Below are positions 25,039 through 37,727 of a DNA stretch of 64,000 bases, piece by piece; within the stretch, counting starts at the first letter, position 1, and every line of letters starts with the position of its first letter. Source of the DNA: Varroa destructor (taxonomy: Eukaryota > Arthropoda > Arachnida > Mesostigmata > Varroidae); NCBI RefSeq assembly GCF_002443255.2, contig NW_019211460.1, forward strand, positions 35,287,498-35,351,497, read 5' to 3'. The notes beneath the pieces are model-generated. The model was not told the origin of the DNA, made no database searches, and saw only the letters and a list, made by a program, of their open reading frames with translations. The translations under genes and the position numbers were made by a program.

Positions 25039-28000
25039 AGGTAAATGAGGGGCAGAAGCAGCAAAGTTCGGAGATTATCATGCAATCGCTTAATGATAAG
25101 ACCATACTTTGCCCACTAACGACAATTCATATATAGCTAATATCTGCATATATTTATATACAGTCCTAGCAGCGTTTGAAGATGGACAAATGTACGCAAG
25201 GGCGGTCCTATATACGCGCGTAAAAACGGCACTCATGTACTATTCACATCCTAGATACATATGGTGATTGTCAATCGATGTGTAAGAACAAAAACTAGGG
25301 CAATTGGGTCTTACCGAGAAAGTTGCGTTGAACACAATATGCCTTGGCACTGAAAGGACCTCAACCTATTTCGATAAAGAGTCGTTTATAAAAACTGGTT
25401 AGGTTGCCTCTTGTGGTATGTTTTATATGCGTAGGGTAGAATGTACGGCCATTTTCTGCCCATCAGCTTGATTTTAACCCAATTTTAAAATGTGTAACCC
25501 AAATGGGAGCTTAACTTTAAACTTAACTTTGTGTTGTGTATCCTGATGCATTGAATTTCTTATTGTCCGACTCTATTGAGCGACCAGCGATACGATGCGG
25601 TGACTATTTTCCTCAATGAAAGATAGCAATGGCTACGACAGACACAAATACACTAAAAACGACATAAGCCATTAGAATATATGCCTAAACTGATATCTTG
25701 GGCCTACAACAAAAGCAATGATAATGATAAAAATAATAGAAGTAATTACGGCTTATATTTCGCAACGGTTTTAGTTGTACATAATTATTAAAACAAGGTG
25801 GGTTGTCAAAAAAGCTTCAGGGATTTTCTGTAAACAGCCGTTAACCACTCTTCAGTGAAGAAGCAGGCTGCAATATAACTTACCAGGTAACAGTACGAGA
25901 ATATACAGATAAAAATAAGCAAAAGTCGTGGGTTTACAAGTTCTTTTCGCTTTCGTACAGTTGTAGGGCTAGAAGGAACGATGCGTTTGCTGTTTAATGC
26001 CAGTCCCGTTTTAAGGCTTTTAGAGACATCGTATATGGCATAATAAATCGTCATCTCGACCCAATGAGGCAATTTTTGCAGCTTGTTTTTTATTTTCTTT
26101 TGCTAACTAAATTAATAGCTAAAAGTACGAAACATTTTTAAAGGGGCTGAATAACAGAAAGTACGATACACGCGCGACTTTTCTTTTTAGAAAAAAACAA
26201 TCATTTCTTACTAAGTTGAGCCACAGACTTGCTAAATGGGCATTTATATGAACAGCTACGGAACAAATAACGGCATTTAATAGCAGAAGACTAGAGAACT
26301 GAGTAAAACGGGTACCCTGCCTTTCTAGCTTTGTCTTTTGGCGTATCCGTTTACCAAGCAGCACGAACCATACCTAAGAAACTGTCTAAAGGGATTTGTT
26401 GACGGTAAGTTGAAAAGACAAAATTCAATAAAGCATTAATTCTACATCGATGGGATCGAAGCGTGCAAGTTCCCGCCTTGGTTACCACATTCACGTGAAG
26501 TCCAGGACTCAGACCACGAGCGTTTGGGTAGAGGCGACCAGCAAGTAATATTTCACCAAATCGAAAGTTCTCAGAGCTCTAACTCTACAAGTCTCAGCCA
26601 GGTCGAATGATTCGAATGGACTGTTTTATCTAGACCTATCTCCTGCTGTTTGCTGCGTATTTGTTCCACTTCAAACAACCTAAGTGATAGAACGCGTTGG
26701 ACTTCACCAGAAGTTTAATTCTACTGAGTCAGGGATGTTAAAGGGTAACATTAAACTAAACCTAGATTACATGAAAATAAATCGGATATATGCAGGGTTT
26801 AGCATGAAGTTCTGATGCAATGGCGTGAGTCCTGCCAATATTGAATATTTCACAGCTGTAGAAATGACTCTTGATAATGCGATGCCTTTCTTCAACTTGA
26901 ATTGGTGAATCTGTATTTAACAGAACTTCCTGCGATCATAATAGAGGCTTGTATTATAATTGAATTAGTCCAAGCAGCGCCACAAGTGAGAACCTGTCAC
27001 ACGATTGCCTGTCTAGTCAGCGGTTCGCTGCGAACTACGCAGGACATAAAGGAGCAGGCCGAGACAATTGGCACGACAGTAACTTTAGCTGTTCGTACCT
27101 GACATTGGCATATGCTCAACTAAGCTATCTCTACTCACTGAACTAGCATCGAAGGCTGGGCAATGTAGCTAAGCAATCTAATGCAGACACGTAGATTGTC
27201 GCATAATTTTTTTTGTATAGCTCGACCCTAAGCTATGTCTAGCTATCCGCGTAATATATGGGTTATGATTTACTTAGATCGCCATATATACAGGAAGTGG
27301 ATAGTTCCTAGACACAAGCGCCGGCTGTTTCATGTTTGCATCGGCCTTGATATGGAGAACTGTCATTGGAAAAAGCTGAATAGAAGCAATGCTCAAGGTA
27401 GATGTGACCCGCAATCCGTTTTCTAAATCAGCTTCTTCTGTGCTCCAATATTAGATTTGGATAGGCATAGTAAGCACCGGTTTTTGCATGAGCTGTATAG
27501 GCCAAGATGGTAATATAGCCGAACAATTTTTCCTTCCTAAGCATACAAGAACAGCTCACCGGATGCAGGAGCAGATACATACGTTCGGAGCTATTCGATT
27601 CGCTTTCACACGCACAGGTATTTTCCATCTCAAATACTGTGCAGTCGAGTGTACAGAATGCGCTGAACGCAGCAGCGAGAGCTATGGCTAGACGTATACG
27701 GAACATGGAAGCGTACCGTTGATAAAGGCGATTTGGCGCTTGCCTATCTTATCCTTTTGAACGCCAATGCCCTTTGATAGCCCTGCCAATATCCTAAGAG
27801 GTTACAGGCTGTATGCCTGCCTGCCTGCCGCGAAAAATACTACTGGATTTGCGGAAACTTGGAAAAGTCGAGGAGAATATTAAGTGCAACGAAATACCGC
27901 ATTACCAAGCGCTTTTTTAGCGCTGGTCACGGTGTTGCACTTTATACAGGAACTATCTTAAGGACAATATGCATAAAGACATTGACTATAATCGATTTAA

Positions 28001-31000
28001 AAAACGAGTTTGCTCGATCTGTAACCGTTAGCAGAAGTATTAATAGCAATAGTAATATATATTAGTCTTAATAAAACCGGCTACTAAATAGAGCTAGATT
28101 ACGAGAAGGGACGTCTCATTTGTACGTATCCGAGCAATAGACGTATAACTGTTATCTCAAGTTGATTTTTATTACATTTTTTCAGCTATGATACGAATGT
28201 CACTGTAATCTCTCCAAGCGGACGATCAACGAAAGGACGCGCAATAGCACATTCAAAAAACCACATAGTCCTGTACTTCTGTAGTGCATGAAACCATCTA
28301 TGAATATATACTAGTGCTACGGCGTTTTTCTGTTGTTAATGTTTGTGTTTGTAGTTCAAGATTACTTCTAAGCAAGCCAACTAAATACTTCTAGTAGGTC
28401 CTAGCCAGCAAGCTTTTCGGCGCTCCGCGCTGAAAAGGTACCTGTGTGGGTATGCAGTTGCATAGGCCCATTTTAAGCCAGCGCTATATATATATATATG
28501 AATTGGGTTTACTTTTGCGGGTAACGTACACGGGATGTACCGAGTTACGCACTACCTTTTTCTAGTGGACTATGTTAAACAAAGGGATATACAAAATTAA
28601 ATTTAAGTTTAACTGAACTTATTTTTTCTCATTAGTTCACTTTTGTGGGTATCCTTACAATGTCGGATATCATGCCGGGTAATAAATATCCATATTTGGA
28701 GTTACGATACGAAAAACAATTACAAAAAAAAGGGACCGAATCCTGAATAGGTACGATTGCATTGACACGACACAGTCCTTTAGGCATTAACAGCAATCCC
28801 TTTTTTATAAGAAATATTAGCCGATATTTGTGAGCTATCTAAAGTTAGCTTTACCGTTTTCTAAAGCTATATGGCGTGAACGCGCGAGTTAACTATATAA
28901 CATACCCTTACTCTGTCGCCATTAAACTTACCGAATTCATTAGGCCAGCAAAATTCTCCTAAAGCTTTTAGTGTATAAAACTTACAGGGACTTAATTTTT
29001 ATCCATAACTGCTAATACTGTACATCTAATCTCTTATTATGATTAGATTCGACGCACTACAAGCATAATAGTATAATAAATATACTACGTAATCAGGCCC
29101 TGTTTGTATGTTCAACATGATTTTAGTCCATTTCTCAAATCTTTGTCTCATCATTATCGGATCAACTTCATCATCCGTATTCAAACAGATTGGTCGGTTG
29201 CCTCTGCCTGCTCCACAAAAAGCTTAACGGTGTTGTAGAGATAGCCGAATTATCCAACTTGTTGATAAACGTCTTCTATCATCTAGTAAGCTGGCAGCGT
29301 TCTACCGAATTGACATTTCGGGGGTGTGCTTCTTTTTCAGCTAACTCTAATTATTTCAATGGTCATCTTGATAAAATATGGTATAATTTGCCAAAGAGAA
29401 GCATTTAGATACAATTATTTGTAGCACAAAAATAAATAAGCTGTAAACAATTTAGGAATTTTTGAAGAATTTTTTCAAATTGTTTATTCTACAACGATGC
29501 ACGCTACGACTAGAAAAAAATGGGTTGCATTTGCCGATAGAATTTACCTGCTGCGAGACGATCATATAATTTAACGGTTACGGTAAACTCACCAGCTAAG
29601 GCGTCTTCCGTGTCTCGAACAATATATCTTCATATTTTTTAGATAACATATTTTTTAGTTCTAAACTTTAGCCCCGTTATTGCAGGTTAATGCACACGAA
29701 GAATAATTCTTAGCAAGACAACATTTTCTAGGCTGCGTCACCAAAGTATAAATTTATGGTTAAGGGTGTCCTAGGTTTCTAAACTGCTACTAAAAAAAAA
29801 CAATATACTCTATGTTGGCCTCTATTTTTCAATTTATGCGGGAATTACCCGGGCTGATGGTGTTGATTAGCTTAACTGTATATCCCTACTAACCTGTAGT
29901 CTTTTACATCTGATTACACAGCCTGAATACACTAGAATTTAATAGGTAGACAATGACAAAAGATCTAAGTTATTCCAAGGTGCTCCATAGGTTCTTCTTA
30001 GAAATTACCAATGCCAAAATCTCACTTTTCGCAGTTATTTGTAGATAAACTAAAAGTCACTTTTGCTTCATCGATCACATTCTTAGTTACGATTTATAAA
30101 TTCTTCGAAAAATATTTAGATTTCTTCAAACGTGTACAACATTCATAGGCAATTTTTGGAAATGAAAAATAAATAGCAACATTAACACATCATAAGGTAG
30201 CATAATATGACCATTTAAATAAACATCTGATATTCTATAATAGGCACGGCTTACTTATAAATTATGAAGCTTCTCAACTGAACATAATTTGTGGAAGAAT
30301 ACGGGCCAAAGCCTCTCCCCGAAACGACGAACGTAGTTTTTTTTGATTAGTTTTAACTTATTGCCTCGAATAATCCAGATCTTGGAAGACACCTCAGAGA
30401 ATGACAAATACAGTAAAAAGCTATCAAGACGGTGTTACCAGAAGACGTCACCCTGAATCGAATCTCTTATGAAGACCTCACAGTTGCTCGAAACCAGAAC
30501 GCTTTAGTCTGGTAAAATTCTTCAGTTTTAATTTGATGGCAGCAGATTTAGTCTCATTGATTTAGTTCAACTTTCAGTATGTTGGTGCATGATCCATTAC
30601 TCTGTTTATTGCGTATATTTCTAAAACAAAAGTCATTCCTTTTTTTACCATTCATAATAAATAAATACATTTGGCATTAACAAATAAGCAGAATCTGTTT
30701 CTATGCTTTGCCTGTTTGCTATTGGAAATGACTGAAGCATTACAGAAGCAAAAACAAATTATGATATTTGAACAACTACCTGATACGATGTATACACTAG
30801 AATTTTGGTCGTATGGGTTAGAGTAGTTCATGCATAATTCCACTATAAAAAGAAGTGCTCTTTGTTTGTCTTTTTTGTCTGTTTGTCACTACGTTTGTCA
30901 CGCTCAATATCGCTAAACCCAAACCGCCTATAACAGTTAGAGTTGATATTGTGGTTGAAGCCCGTTTTCCGTCCAATCTTCAAGTCCTAAAGTACCTTTA

Positions 31001-31099
31001 CATCATCGTCACTAAATTGAGACGGTACACCAGAGCGGAAGGCGTGGCCTAAGATCCCGTTTTCAAACTTGGCAAACCACCCTCAAATAGTCCTTTCAG

Positions 31100-31402
31100 T
31101 GATAGGCATAAGGCAGATGTTCCAGGCTGTTTCGACAGCATTTTGATTTCGAAGGTGTTTGAAAACGCACTGGAAGGGCAGGACAAGCGCCTGCGAGAGA
31201 AGAACTCCATGTCAGAAATAGGCAACATCTCAAGGGAAGTGGGATTTTTGAAAAAACCGCTGGTGGTATTGCCCGATCTAAGAGATATTAAGTGGTTCAA
31301 TATGAAACGTGACACAGTTAACTTTTCCAACTTTTTGCACAGATTTACTTGTTTTCAGTCACAGTATGCATTAATATTATCGTTGTCTTCTACTATTGGA
31401 TG
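31100..31402 (+). CDS. Candidate exon, charged, product unknown
   Basis: A good acceptor (aaatagtcctttcag) ends at 31099. The frame entered in phase 2 reads DRHKADVPGCFDSILISKVF, then a charged stretch with GQDKRLREKN and REVGFLKKPLVVLPDLRD. It is open from 31051 to a stop at 31404-31406. A donor ATG/GTAACT at 31403 would end the exon in phase 2, exactly what the candidate last exon at 33121 needs, giving a 1.7-kb intron that holds a mariner remnant. The last part before the donor (Phe/Leu/Ser-rich) looks less coding-like, so the true end may be earlier. The opposite strand is also open. No family recognised. Confidence 0.3.
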
Positions 31403-31604
31403 GTAACTTGTTCATTTTGGCTACTGTAAACGCTGTAAGAATCTATAAGGTTCCGAAATACAACTTCGAAATTACGTTGAGATCTAGATAACATTTCTGC
31501 TAAGAGGTTATCAGTTAGTTCGAAAAAAAAGTAATACGTGACGAGTATCATGATGAATAGAACGCTTTCTATAACTATAAACCTTCAATTAAACTATAAA
31601 CCTT

Positions 31605-31995
31605 TCATTTTTCCCACAGTGATTCTTGCAGTGTGAGGTCGAGCGTGGTCGTGCAATAGAAGCTATTTACCTCTATTCATCAAAGGGTCCTTGGCTGCCT
31701 AACACGGGGTCTTTTTATCACTGATAGCACACTTTGGCCATAGTCGTGGCAATAGCACGACGAGCAGTTCCAAGATGGAACTTTTATTCCCGAACCACTG
31801 TAGTTTTTCGACTTCCTATGAAGCCTGAGTGACTACATCTAAACAGACCGCCTCAGATTTCAAGAAGCATGAACGCATCTTGAATACAAGAGAAGAGCAA
31901 AACGCGGAGTGTTCCACCGTTATAAAATAGTGCCACTTTGAAATACGAGATTATTGGTCAGGTTTCACTCTAAGCAACGTAACAGGTACGCGTAT
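31605..31995 (-). pseudogene. Mariner transposase remnant, second lineage
   Basis: On the minus strand 31604-31670 reads NRGK, a stop, then LLLHDHARPHTARITVGKM. This is the mariner block R-G-K...LLLHDNARPHTA that carries the second catalytic Asp, and the Asp is kept. Further upstream on minus (about 31780-31860) LQW followed by KSS fits the family QW-x-HPxSPxPKK region, and 31700-31780 weakly matches the beta-strand block before D2. Stops and frameshifts are frequent. It does not match the mariner piece at 4160-4815 closely, so it is probably a different lineage. It lies inside the putative intron 31403-33120. Terminal repeats not found. Confidence 0.62.
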
Positions 31996-33120
31996 TTGGA
32001 CAACCTTCCAAAACCTAAAGCGGCTATTTTTCACTTCTTCTGGATGGAGCATGGCTGTGCAAACTTATGAATAGGCTTCCTGGAAAGCTTCGGACCGAAC
32101 TTTAATGGACGTCCCTCTTGCGCTATCTGTTAGTTCCATCAATAACAAAAAAAAAAAACCCGTAGACGCATGTTTCTGCGTAAACTTTTCGTTTCAAACG
32201 TTTACATATCTAGAAGTGAGGTTAAGCCCAGCCAAATCGACGCCTGTATTGCCTTTTCATTACTCAATCGCGAACCTTTTCTTAGAGCAGAATATATGAC
32301 CAGAGCCACTGAGCACGGTACATGCACACAATGTGCTATTTCAATATACAAAATAGGTCTGTAACTTGTAATAAAAGACAGTTGTTTTATCAAATGAAGT
32401 GACATCAAGGCCTTCCACTCCTTGTTAGCGGCTGTGTGATCGAGTGCGCCTTAGCCTATATGGGATACACATACTGTGCTTTCCTTGATTTTCTCTTATC
32501 AAATGCAAGACGCAAAAGTTGATCTCCATTTTTCCACGTTATGCCTTATTTGACCATTGACGAAGATGCCAAACACAGATCGTTATAAAAATTTTTAAAA
32601 GTATTTAGGTGGTACAATTAACTCGGCTTTAGGATAACATTATTTCATAGTAAAGTTACTGACAAGTGTCACACTGAGCTTCGGGACTAATTAACTTGGA
32701 TAATATGTTTACTCGAATTAACTCAACGAAATCGTGGCCCCGAAATCGCCTAAAATATTACCGATTCGCTGTAGGTGTGTTATTAACAATATAAACATGT
32801 CGATTCGTTTAACACTGTATTAGGAATATTTAGAGGCGGCTATAGTTATAGCATTCCCGCTGCACTATTTCGAGGCTCGTGCATCTATCTGTCTATTATT
32901 TGTCTTTAACTAACCGGGTTCTTCGTCTAGAAATTAACAAGCTTTGCAAAAGACAAAAAATCCTCTGCAGTAGGAATGGTGGTATATGGCATTTGATAAG
33001 ATACTCATGCGCACAACTTTTAGCCCATTTTCAAAAAGGCCGGTTTAATTGTTTGTTACTGTTATAATAGGTGTCAGGACAATAAGCTATACTAACTAAT
33101 GACATTCACTAATTTCATAG

Positions 33121-33310
33121 CGGATCGGCAACGTTGCATGGAATAAACAAGAAGCGCCTCTCTGCGCACATCTATCACGAATCTAATTCGAACGAATCTA
33201 AGTCGAAAAACGTTAAAAAAACATTAGATCAAGCGGCTCGACTAGTAAAGGAAATTGTGCTGTATAAGAAATCACTGACAGATCAAACGTTTACTCCTCT
33301 AGAAGCGTAG
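33121..33310 (+). CDS. Candidate last exon, Lys/Ser-rich, product unknown
   Basis: This has the best splice acceptor in the window: a consensus branch-point motif actaactaat at 33091-33100, then a pyrimidine stretch and ttcatag ending at 33120. In phase 2 the frame gives 62 codons, starting GSATLHGINKKRLSAHIYHE, then a Ser/Asn/Lys-rich stretch and an amphipathic segment (DQAARLVKEIVLYKKSL). It ends at TAG 33308-33310. It fits a donor at 31402. The same frame stays open after the TAG to 33541, noted separately. A polyadenylation-like AATAAA lies at about 33876. No domain recognised. Confidence 0.38.
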
Positions 33311-33541
33311 TTGGTGCCCTTTTCCAGAAAGCCCATCTCAAAAACGCGAATTTTTAAAAAACAGTTTGCCTTAGCGAAAATGTTTGACAGAACTTCGCGC
33401 GAAGCCGTTTGTTTCTATGTTTCAAGTTTTACATCTGGTGTCGCCGTTCGACGTTTCATCAGACGGCTGGCTGCCAGCACGACACAAAGTGTGTCTATGC
33501 GCGAATTTTCAAGATTGGCAGACAAATACGTTGCCCACTAA
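33311..33541 (+). other. In-frame open extension after a single TAG
   Basis: The frame of the preceding exon continues for 76 codons after the TAG, with Arg/Ser/Phe-rich sequence (for example VRRFIRRLAASTTQS), to a TAA at 33539-33541. It could be 3' UTR that happens to be open, a readthrough extension, or a decayed coding sequence. Chance alone can produce this length here. Confidence 0.2.
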
Positions 33542-34043
33542 GCTTCCACGATGACTCTATGAACGCCCTAGCATCTAGCAGTGCGACATATGTATGGCAC
33601 GAACGATACCATAAGTACCGGAGACGAGGACAACACTGATCTGCTACCCATACACGTTCAATGAAACATACTTCTTCCATCCTTGAAGTGACTCTCTTTT
33701 GTTTCTCTATTTTTTTTTTTCGCCATCATTCAACCTTGCATTATTAACTAACATAAGAGTGTAGAGAGGATGAAATCAGTCTATATCTACCTGGCATCTA
33801 CCCATACGGCAGGACATTTCAAATGATCTATTATCTCTAATACACTGAGCAAAAAAATGTGTCTCGAACGAAACGAATAAATTTCGAGCCCCTAGTGTAG
33901 GGAGCGTCAGCTTGAGGTAGATGAGTAGTGACAACCACCGGTTAAATTGTTGAAGAACTTAACTATTGTTATATCTCAGTCGTCTGTCAATTGGATGCAG
34001 CATTGTTTTAATTAAGTAGTTGCCACCAAGGTTCCGCCCTGTA

Positions 34044-34195
34044 ATGGCAGAAAAGACGAGGCTGGCAATGTTGAAAGCCGAATTTTTCTCAGTCCGCAGA
34101 TACTTTAAATGGAGGGCTGCCGCGAAGTGTCGCAAAAGACAAATTGCAATTGGTCAACGTCTTGCGCGGTATAATTTAAAATCTATGTCGAGTGT
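34044..34195 (+). CDS. Candidate first coding exon, basic, product unknown
   Basis: From ATG 34044 the frame gives 50 codons to a GTAAGA donor at 34196 (phase 2 out). It reads MAEKTRLAMLKAEFFSVRRY and continues with a Lys/Arg/Ala-rich stretch (FKWRAAAKCRKRQIAIGQRL), which could form an amphipathic or nucleic-acid-binding helix. An in-frame TAG lies eight codons upstream. No promoter elements or partner exon identified. Confidence 0.22.
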
Positions 34196-37100
34196 GTAAG
34201 AGTTGTGGAAGCTCCCTTTCGCTTTGTTCTCATTTGGATTTTCCTTTTTGCCCGTTTGATACAACTTTTGGTATCATCACCATCATCCTCCTGCGTTTGC
34301 GACCCGCTATTACAATAAATCATATCAATGTGTCAGCTGTTGCTATTGTCAGTAACGCTGTTTTACGCTACGACTTAGCACAAGGCAGATTAGTAGTTCA
34401 AATAGAAGTTCAAACAATATAACATAAAAGTTTGCCAAACTGTACCTGCCAATGAAGAAATAATTGCTGCTTGCTTTTTTTCTGTCGTCTGCTACTACGA
34501 GGCAAAGTAACTCGCAGGCGTCTCATTGTACATCACGATTGGAAGTTGCTGCTCTGTGTCAATCGGCCTTTTCGTTGCCTATAATAAGAAACGATACCTA
34601 GTAGCTCTGGCAGATTCATCGCCGTGGGAATGCCTCTCGTTCCCAAGATCCAACTGCATAAATCAAGTTTTGTCGTGGGGAAAGCCGACAATACATTGTA
34701 AGAATAAGAGGCTGCAAGAAAAATAAAAGGAGAACGACACAAGGCTAGCCAGTCACACGCCGGCTCGCGTGAATGGAAAACTGAAAATGGCAAGGTTGCT
34801 TATGTGAGAACAGGAACGGTAGCGTCCTGACAAGAGCAGACAAAGTACGTTCCAAGGATGAATGAATACATATTGGTAAATGCCCTACAGTATACGAGTC
34901 AACCACAAGCCACGGCATTATCGCCATTATTACTTTATGGTGGGTCGGGTCTATCAAACCAGAAGTAAACAAAAATACGCTCTTATGCTGACGCAATTCT
35001 TCGAATTTTTCCATTATGATAAAATCACCTCGGGGTTGGAAACTACGCGCTATAAAAACCCAAGACCTTATGAAGCAAAATTGAGCTTAAGCTGGGATAT
35101 ACACTATGCTTGCTGTATTTAGCTACAGAGACTACAGTTTGAGTTTAGCTTAAGCTACTATAATCCTTCCTACATTTCGTGTCGAATTCAATGTGCAGAA
35201 TATTTAACAACGGCCAGCCATATCTAACCCCCCTCTTTACAACTACTTCAACCTTTGTCTTGTGGAAGACAACAATACAACTTCAATTGCTGAAATGAAA
35301 AATTTGAAAGGCAACATTTCATGCGATTCTACTATAATGTAGGTCTGCTATTCTTCCGAAAACCACACACATTTTTGAATCGTAGTAAAATTTTTGCTGG
35401 GGTCTCATAAGTATCATCATATTAATATAGCGATAAAGCAGTAGCTGACTAATCTCAGACAGTGTGCCAAACTGTTGTTGAAATACGCAGATAAAACCGA
35501 GGACTTATGTCACTTTTTACACTTTTAATTAAGTGCAACTGAGAATGATAAGTTCGTGTCTTCGGGGCGATCATTGTGAGACGCGTTTGTTAGACTTCCT
35601 TGAGAAAATAATCGTTAACACTACACTGGTTTAGCATCGATCAAAATTAAATTTGAACTCAGGAGTACTGCAGAGGGTATGTTGGTTTATAGGACGTACG
35701 ATCTGAATCAACCGGCTTCAACGAGTTAGTCAGTCGTCCATCCGTTGACAACGCTACCAACTGCCGGCTGCCTGCGCCATCGAAGTTGAACCTCTTCGTT
35801 TCGACTGCGACAGAAACAAACCACGCGAGGCCGCCGTCGTCTTCGGTGGCAGCACCGACAATGTTAGAAGGCAGAGTTTTGTATCGGTACATACCGATAA
35901 AAGTTTTGCAAAGGGTATACAGAAGGAAAAGTAATGCCCCCGATCCCGATTTGTCATATTTAAAGTACACGATGTATCGGAACCAGCATTGCCACAGTCC
36001 ATTGTCTGTTGTCTGCTGTTTATTATTAACGGTAGTAAACGTGTAGTCAATCCAATAGATTGCTGGCCAGCCTGGGTGAGCCTTGGATATTGTGACTAGG
36101 CCCTGAGGTATCTAAGCTTTATTCCGCAACAGGCTAATAGACCGAAGGGACTTCGGTTCGCTCCTAACCATCGGTCACCATCGTTCATTCTGTTATTGGT
36201 TAAGGGTAACCATGAACGAACGAGCGTATGTACAGATGAACTTATGTATACCAATAAAGATATTTACTGTCTGTTCAAGCGTTTTCTTCTCCGTCATTCT
36301 TTTTGCTTTTTTTGCAGTTCCTATTATTTTAATTCTCTAAAACGAGAACAATGTTTCTGCAGAGAAGCTATAGTGATTCTGAGTGATTACTTTGGTAGTT
36401 CATATAGTAATAGTGACTTTGTTTTTATTTCTTAAAAGGCCATAACCAAATGACGTTGACTGTGTCTGCACGAACCGTGCGATTATGTATGTCAGAACAA
36501 GTGCTGAGTGTATATGCATTTCACTGTTTCTTATTTATGTGTATCGGCTGTAGAATCTCGCGTATCGTCAAACAAAAAGTCCTGTATCGTGCAGTAACAC
36601 TAGTGAAAGGACAAGCAGGCACACAAAAGCACTAATAAGTACACCCGGAAGTCATTCAAGCCTACCTATTCCGGCGATCGTTGATTCAGAAACAGCAATT
36701 AGCGCTGCTATTCATACTTGTTTTTACATATCGCTTTCGCCGACCTGGTCCTTGATTCGATCGCTTTTATGGGCATGCCGCGCGTGAGAAATGCAAATAG
36801 TCTTTTAGAGTACTATAGTACTCCAAGCAGCAAATAGCGAGTCCTTCAGCTTAGTGTATCGAAAACGTTAACGAGCAAGGTCGCTGTGACGGGTGCTATT
36901 GACTGCAGCATGCAGACCGGAATGGGTATAATAATAGTGAATTGTTAATTGCTGACTGTGTTGACAATCTGTTCTTTTTGCCTTCGAGCTCAGAGACTCA
37001 ATATGGGGTAGTTCGATTGTCTTTTACGATGAATAACAAACTTCACAATAGGACCACTTCCTACAAGTGGGCACCAAACAAAGCAAAGAGCTCTGTCCCC

Positions 37101-37228
37101 TTAAAGACACGCTTCCTCGTCGCGTGCGAATGCCATACTAGTAGTTCGCTTCGAGTCTCGAGCTGATTGTGTCTCGCGCGAAAGGGGCCGCCGGACTTTA
37201 AAGCACAATAATTTTTGAACTACTTGGG
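34196..37228. other. No supportable gene
   Basis: Several overlapping open frames of 80-103 codons occur around 35650-36050 on both strands. The minus frame 35659-35970 has the better codon pattern, but there are no splice sites or domains to decide. The rest is AT-rich. Confidence 0.35.
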
Positions 37229-37342
37229 GTGGGGCGACCATTTTTGACATGCGTTAGAGGCACTCTCTGGTTACACACTTGCTCCAGTGCTCTGACAGTT
37301 TCTAGACAGCCGCAATACTTGCTATTAGTGATCCTACATGTA

Positions 37343-37449
37343 ATGTCTCTTCCGATGGCTTCTCGAAGTGAATCGATACCGGAATATGCTCGTACACCAG
37401 TTGCCCCTTTTAAGGCCTATAATGATACGAATTTAGACCAAAACAATAG
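37343..37449 (+). CDS. Candidate coding exon with strong donor, product unknown
   Basis: From ATG 37343 the frame reads MSLPMASRSESIPEYARTPV and AYNDTNLDQNN up to a consensus donor AATAG/GTGAGT at 37450 (phase 2 out). The frame is open upstream to an earlier ATG at 37229 that would add a hydrophobic 38-residue start, so the true beginning is uncertain. Past the donor another frame (37437-37727) is open for about 97 codons and contains CKYCRHVMC. That could mean a decayed gene with a frameshift rather than an exon. No family recognised. Confidence 0.25.
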
Positions 37450-37727
37450 GTGAGTTGAAGACAACGTTGGATATTCCTTTGCTTAATCTAGGATGTACTC
37501 AAGACACGGCGACAAGCGGCGCTATCTTCAACTGCGCGCTCTCAATTACCGTACCAACCATCCATAAGTCTCTTTTGGGACTCGAGATACACAAGACAAG
37601 AGATGATTTTGGTATCCGTTGCAAATACTGCCGTCACGTGATGTGCGAACCTACTCAATACAGTCACCCTATTCAATTTTTCCCTAGTATGGCGCCATTC
37701 TCTCGCCTCGCTGGCAATAGGGATTAA

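Larger units (their letters stand above)
22824..31050. other. About 8 kb without a supportable gene
   Basis: AT-rich sequence. It holds a CAG repeat (25021-25038), a 10-bp-arm hairpin (24129-24154), a GCCT repeat near 27818-27830 and a short TA repeat near 28486-28499. An open stretch at about 26432-26586 is Ser/Gln-rich on plus but has no acceptor, and the opposite strand is equally open. Confidence 0.45.

Noticed and set aside
26432..26586. Ser/Gln-rich plus frame or opposing minus frame
   Set aside because: No acceptor on plus, no donor on minus, and both strands equally open.
35659..36050. Three overlapping frames of 86-103 codons
   Set aside because: GC-richer patch opens all frames; the minus one is best but has no splice sites.
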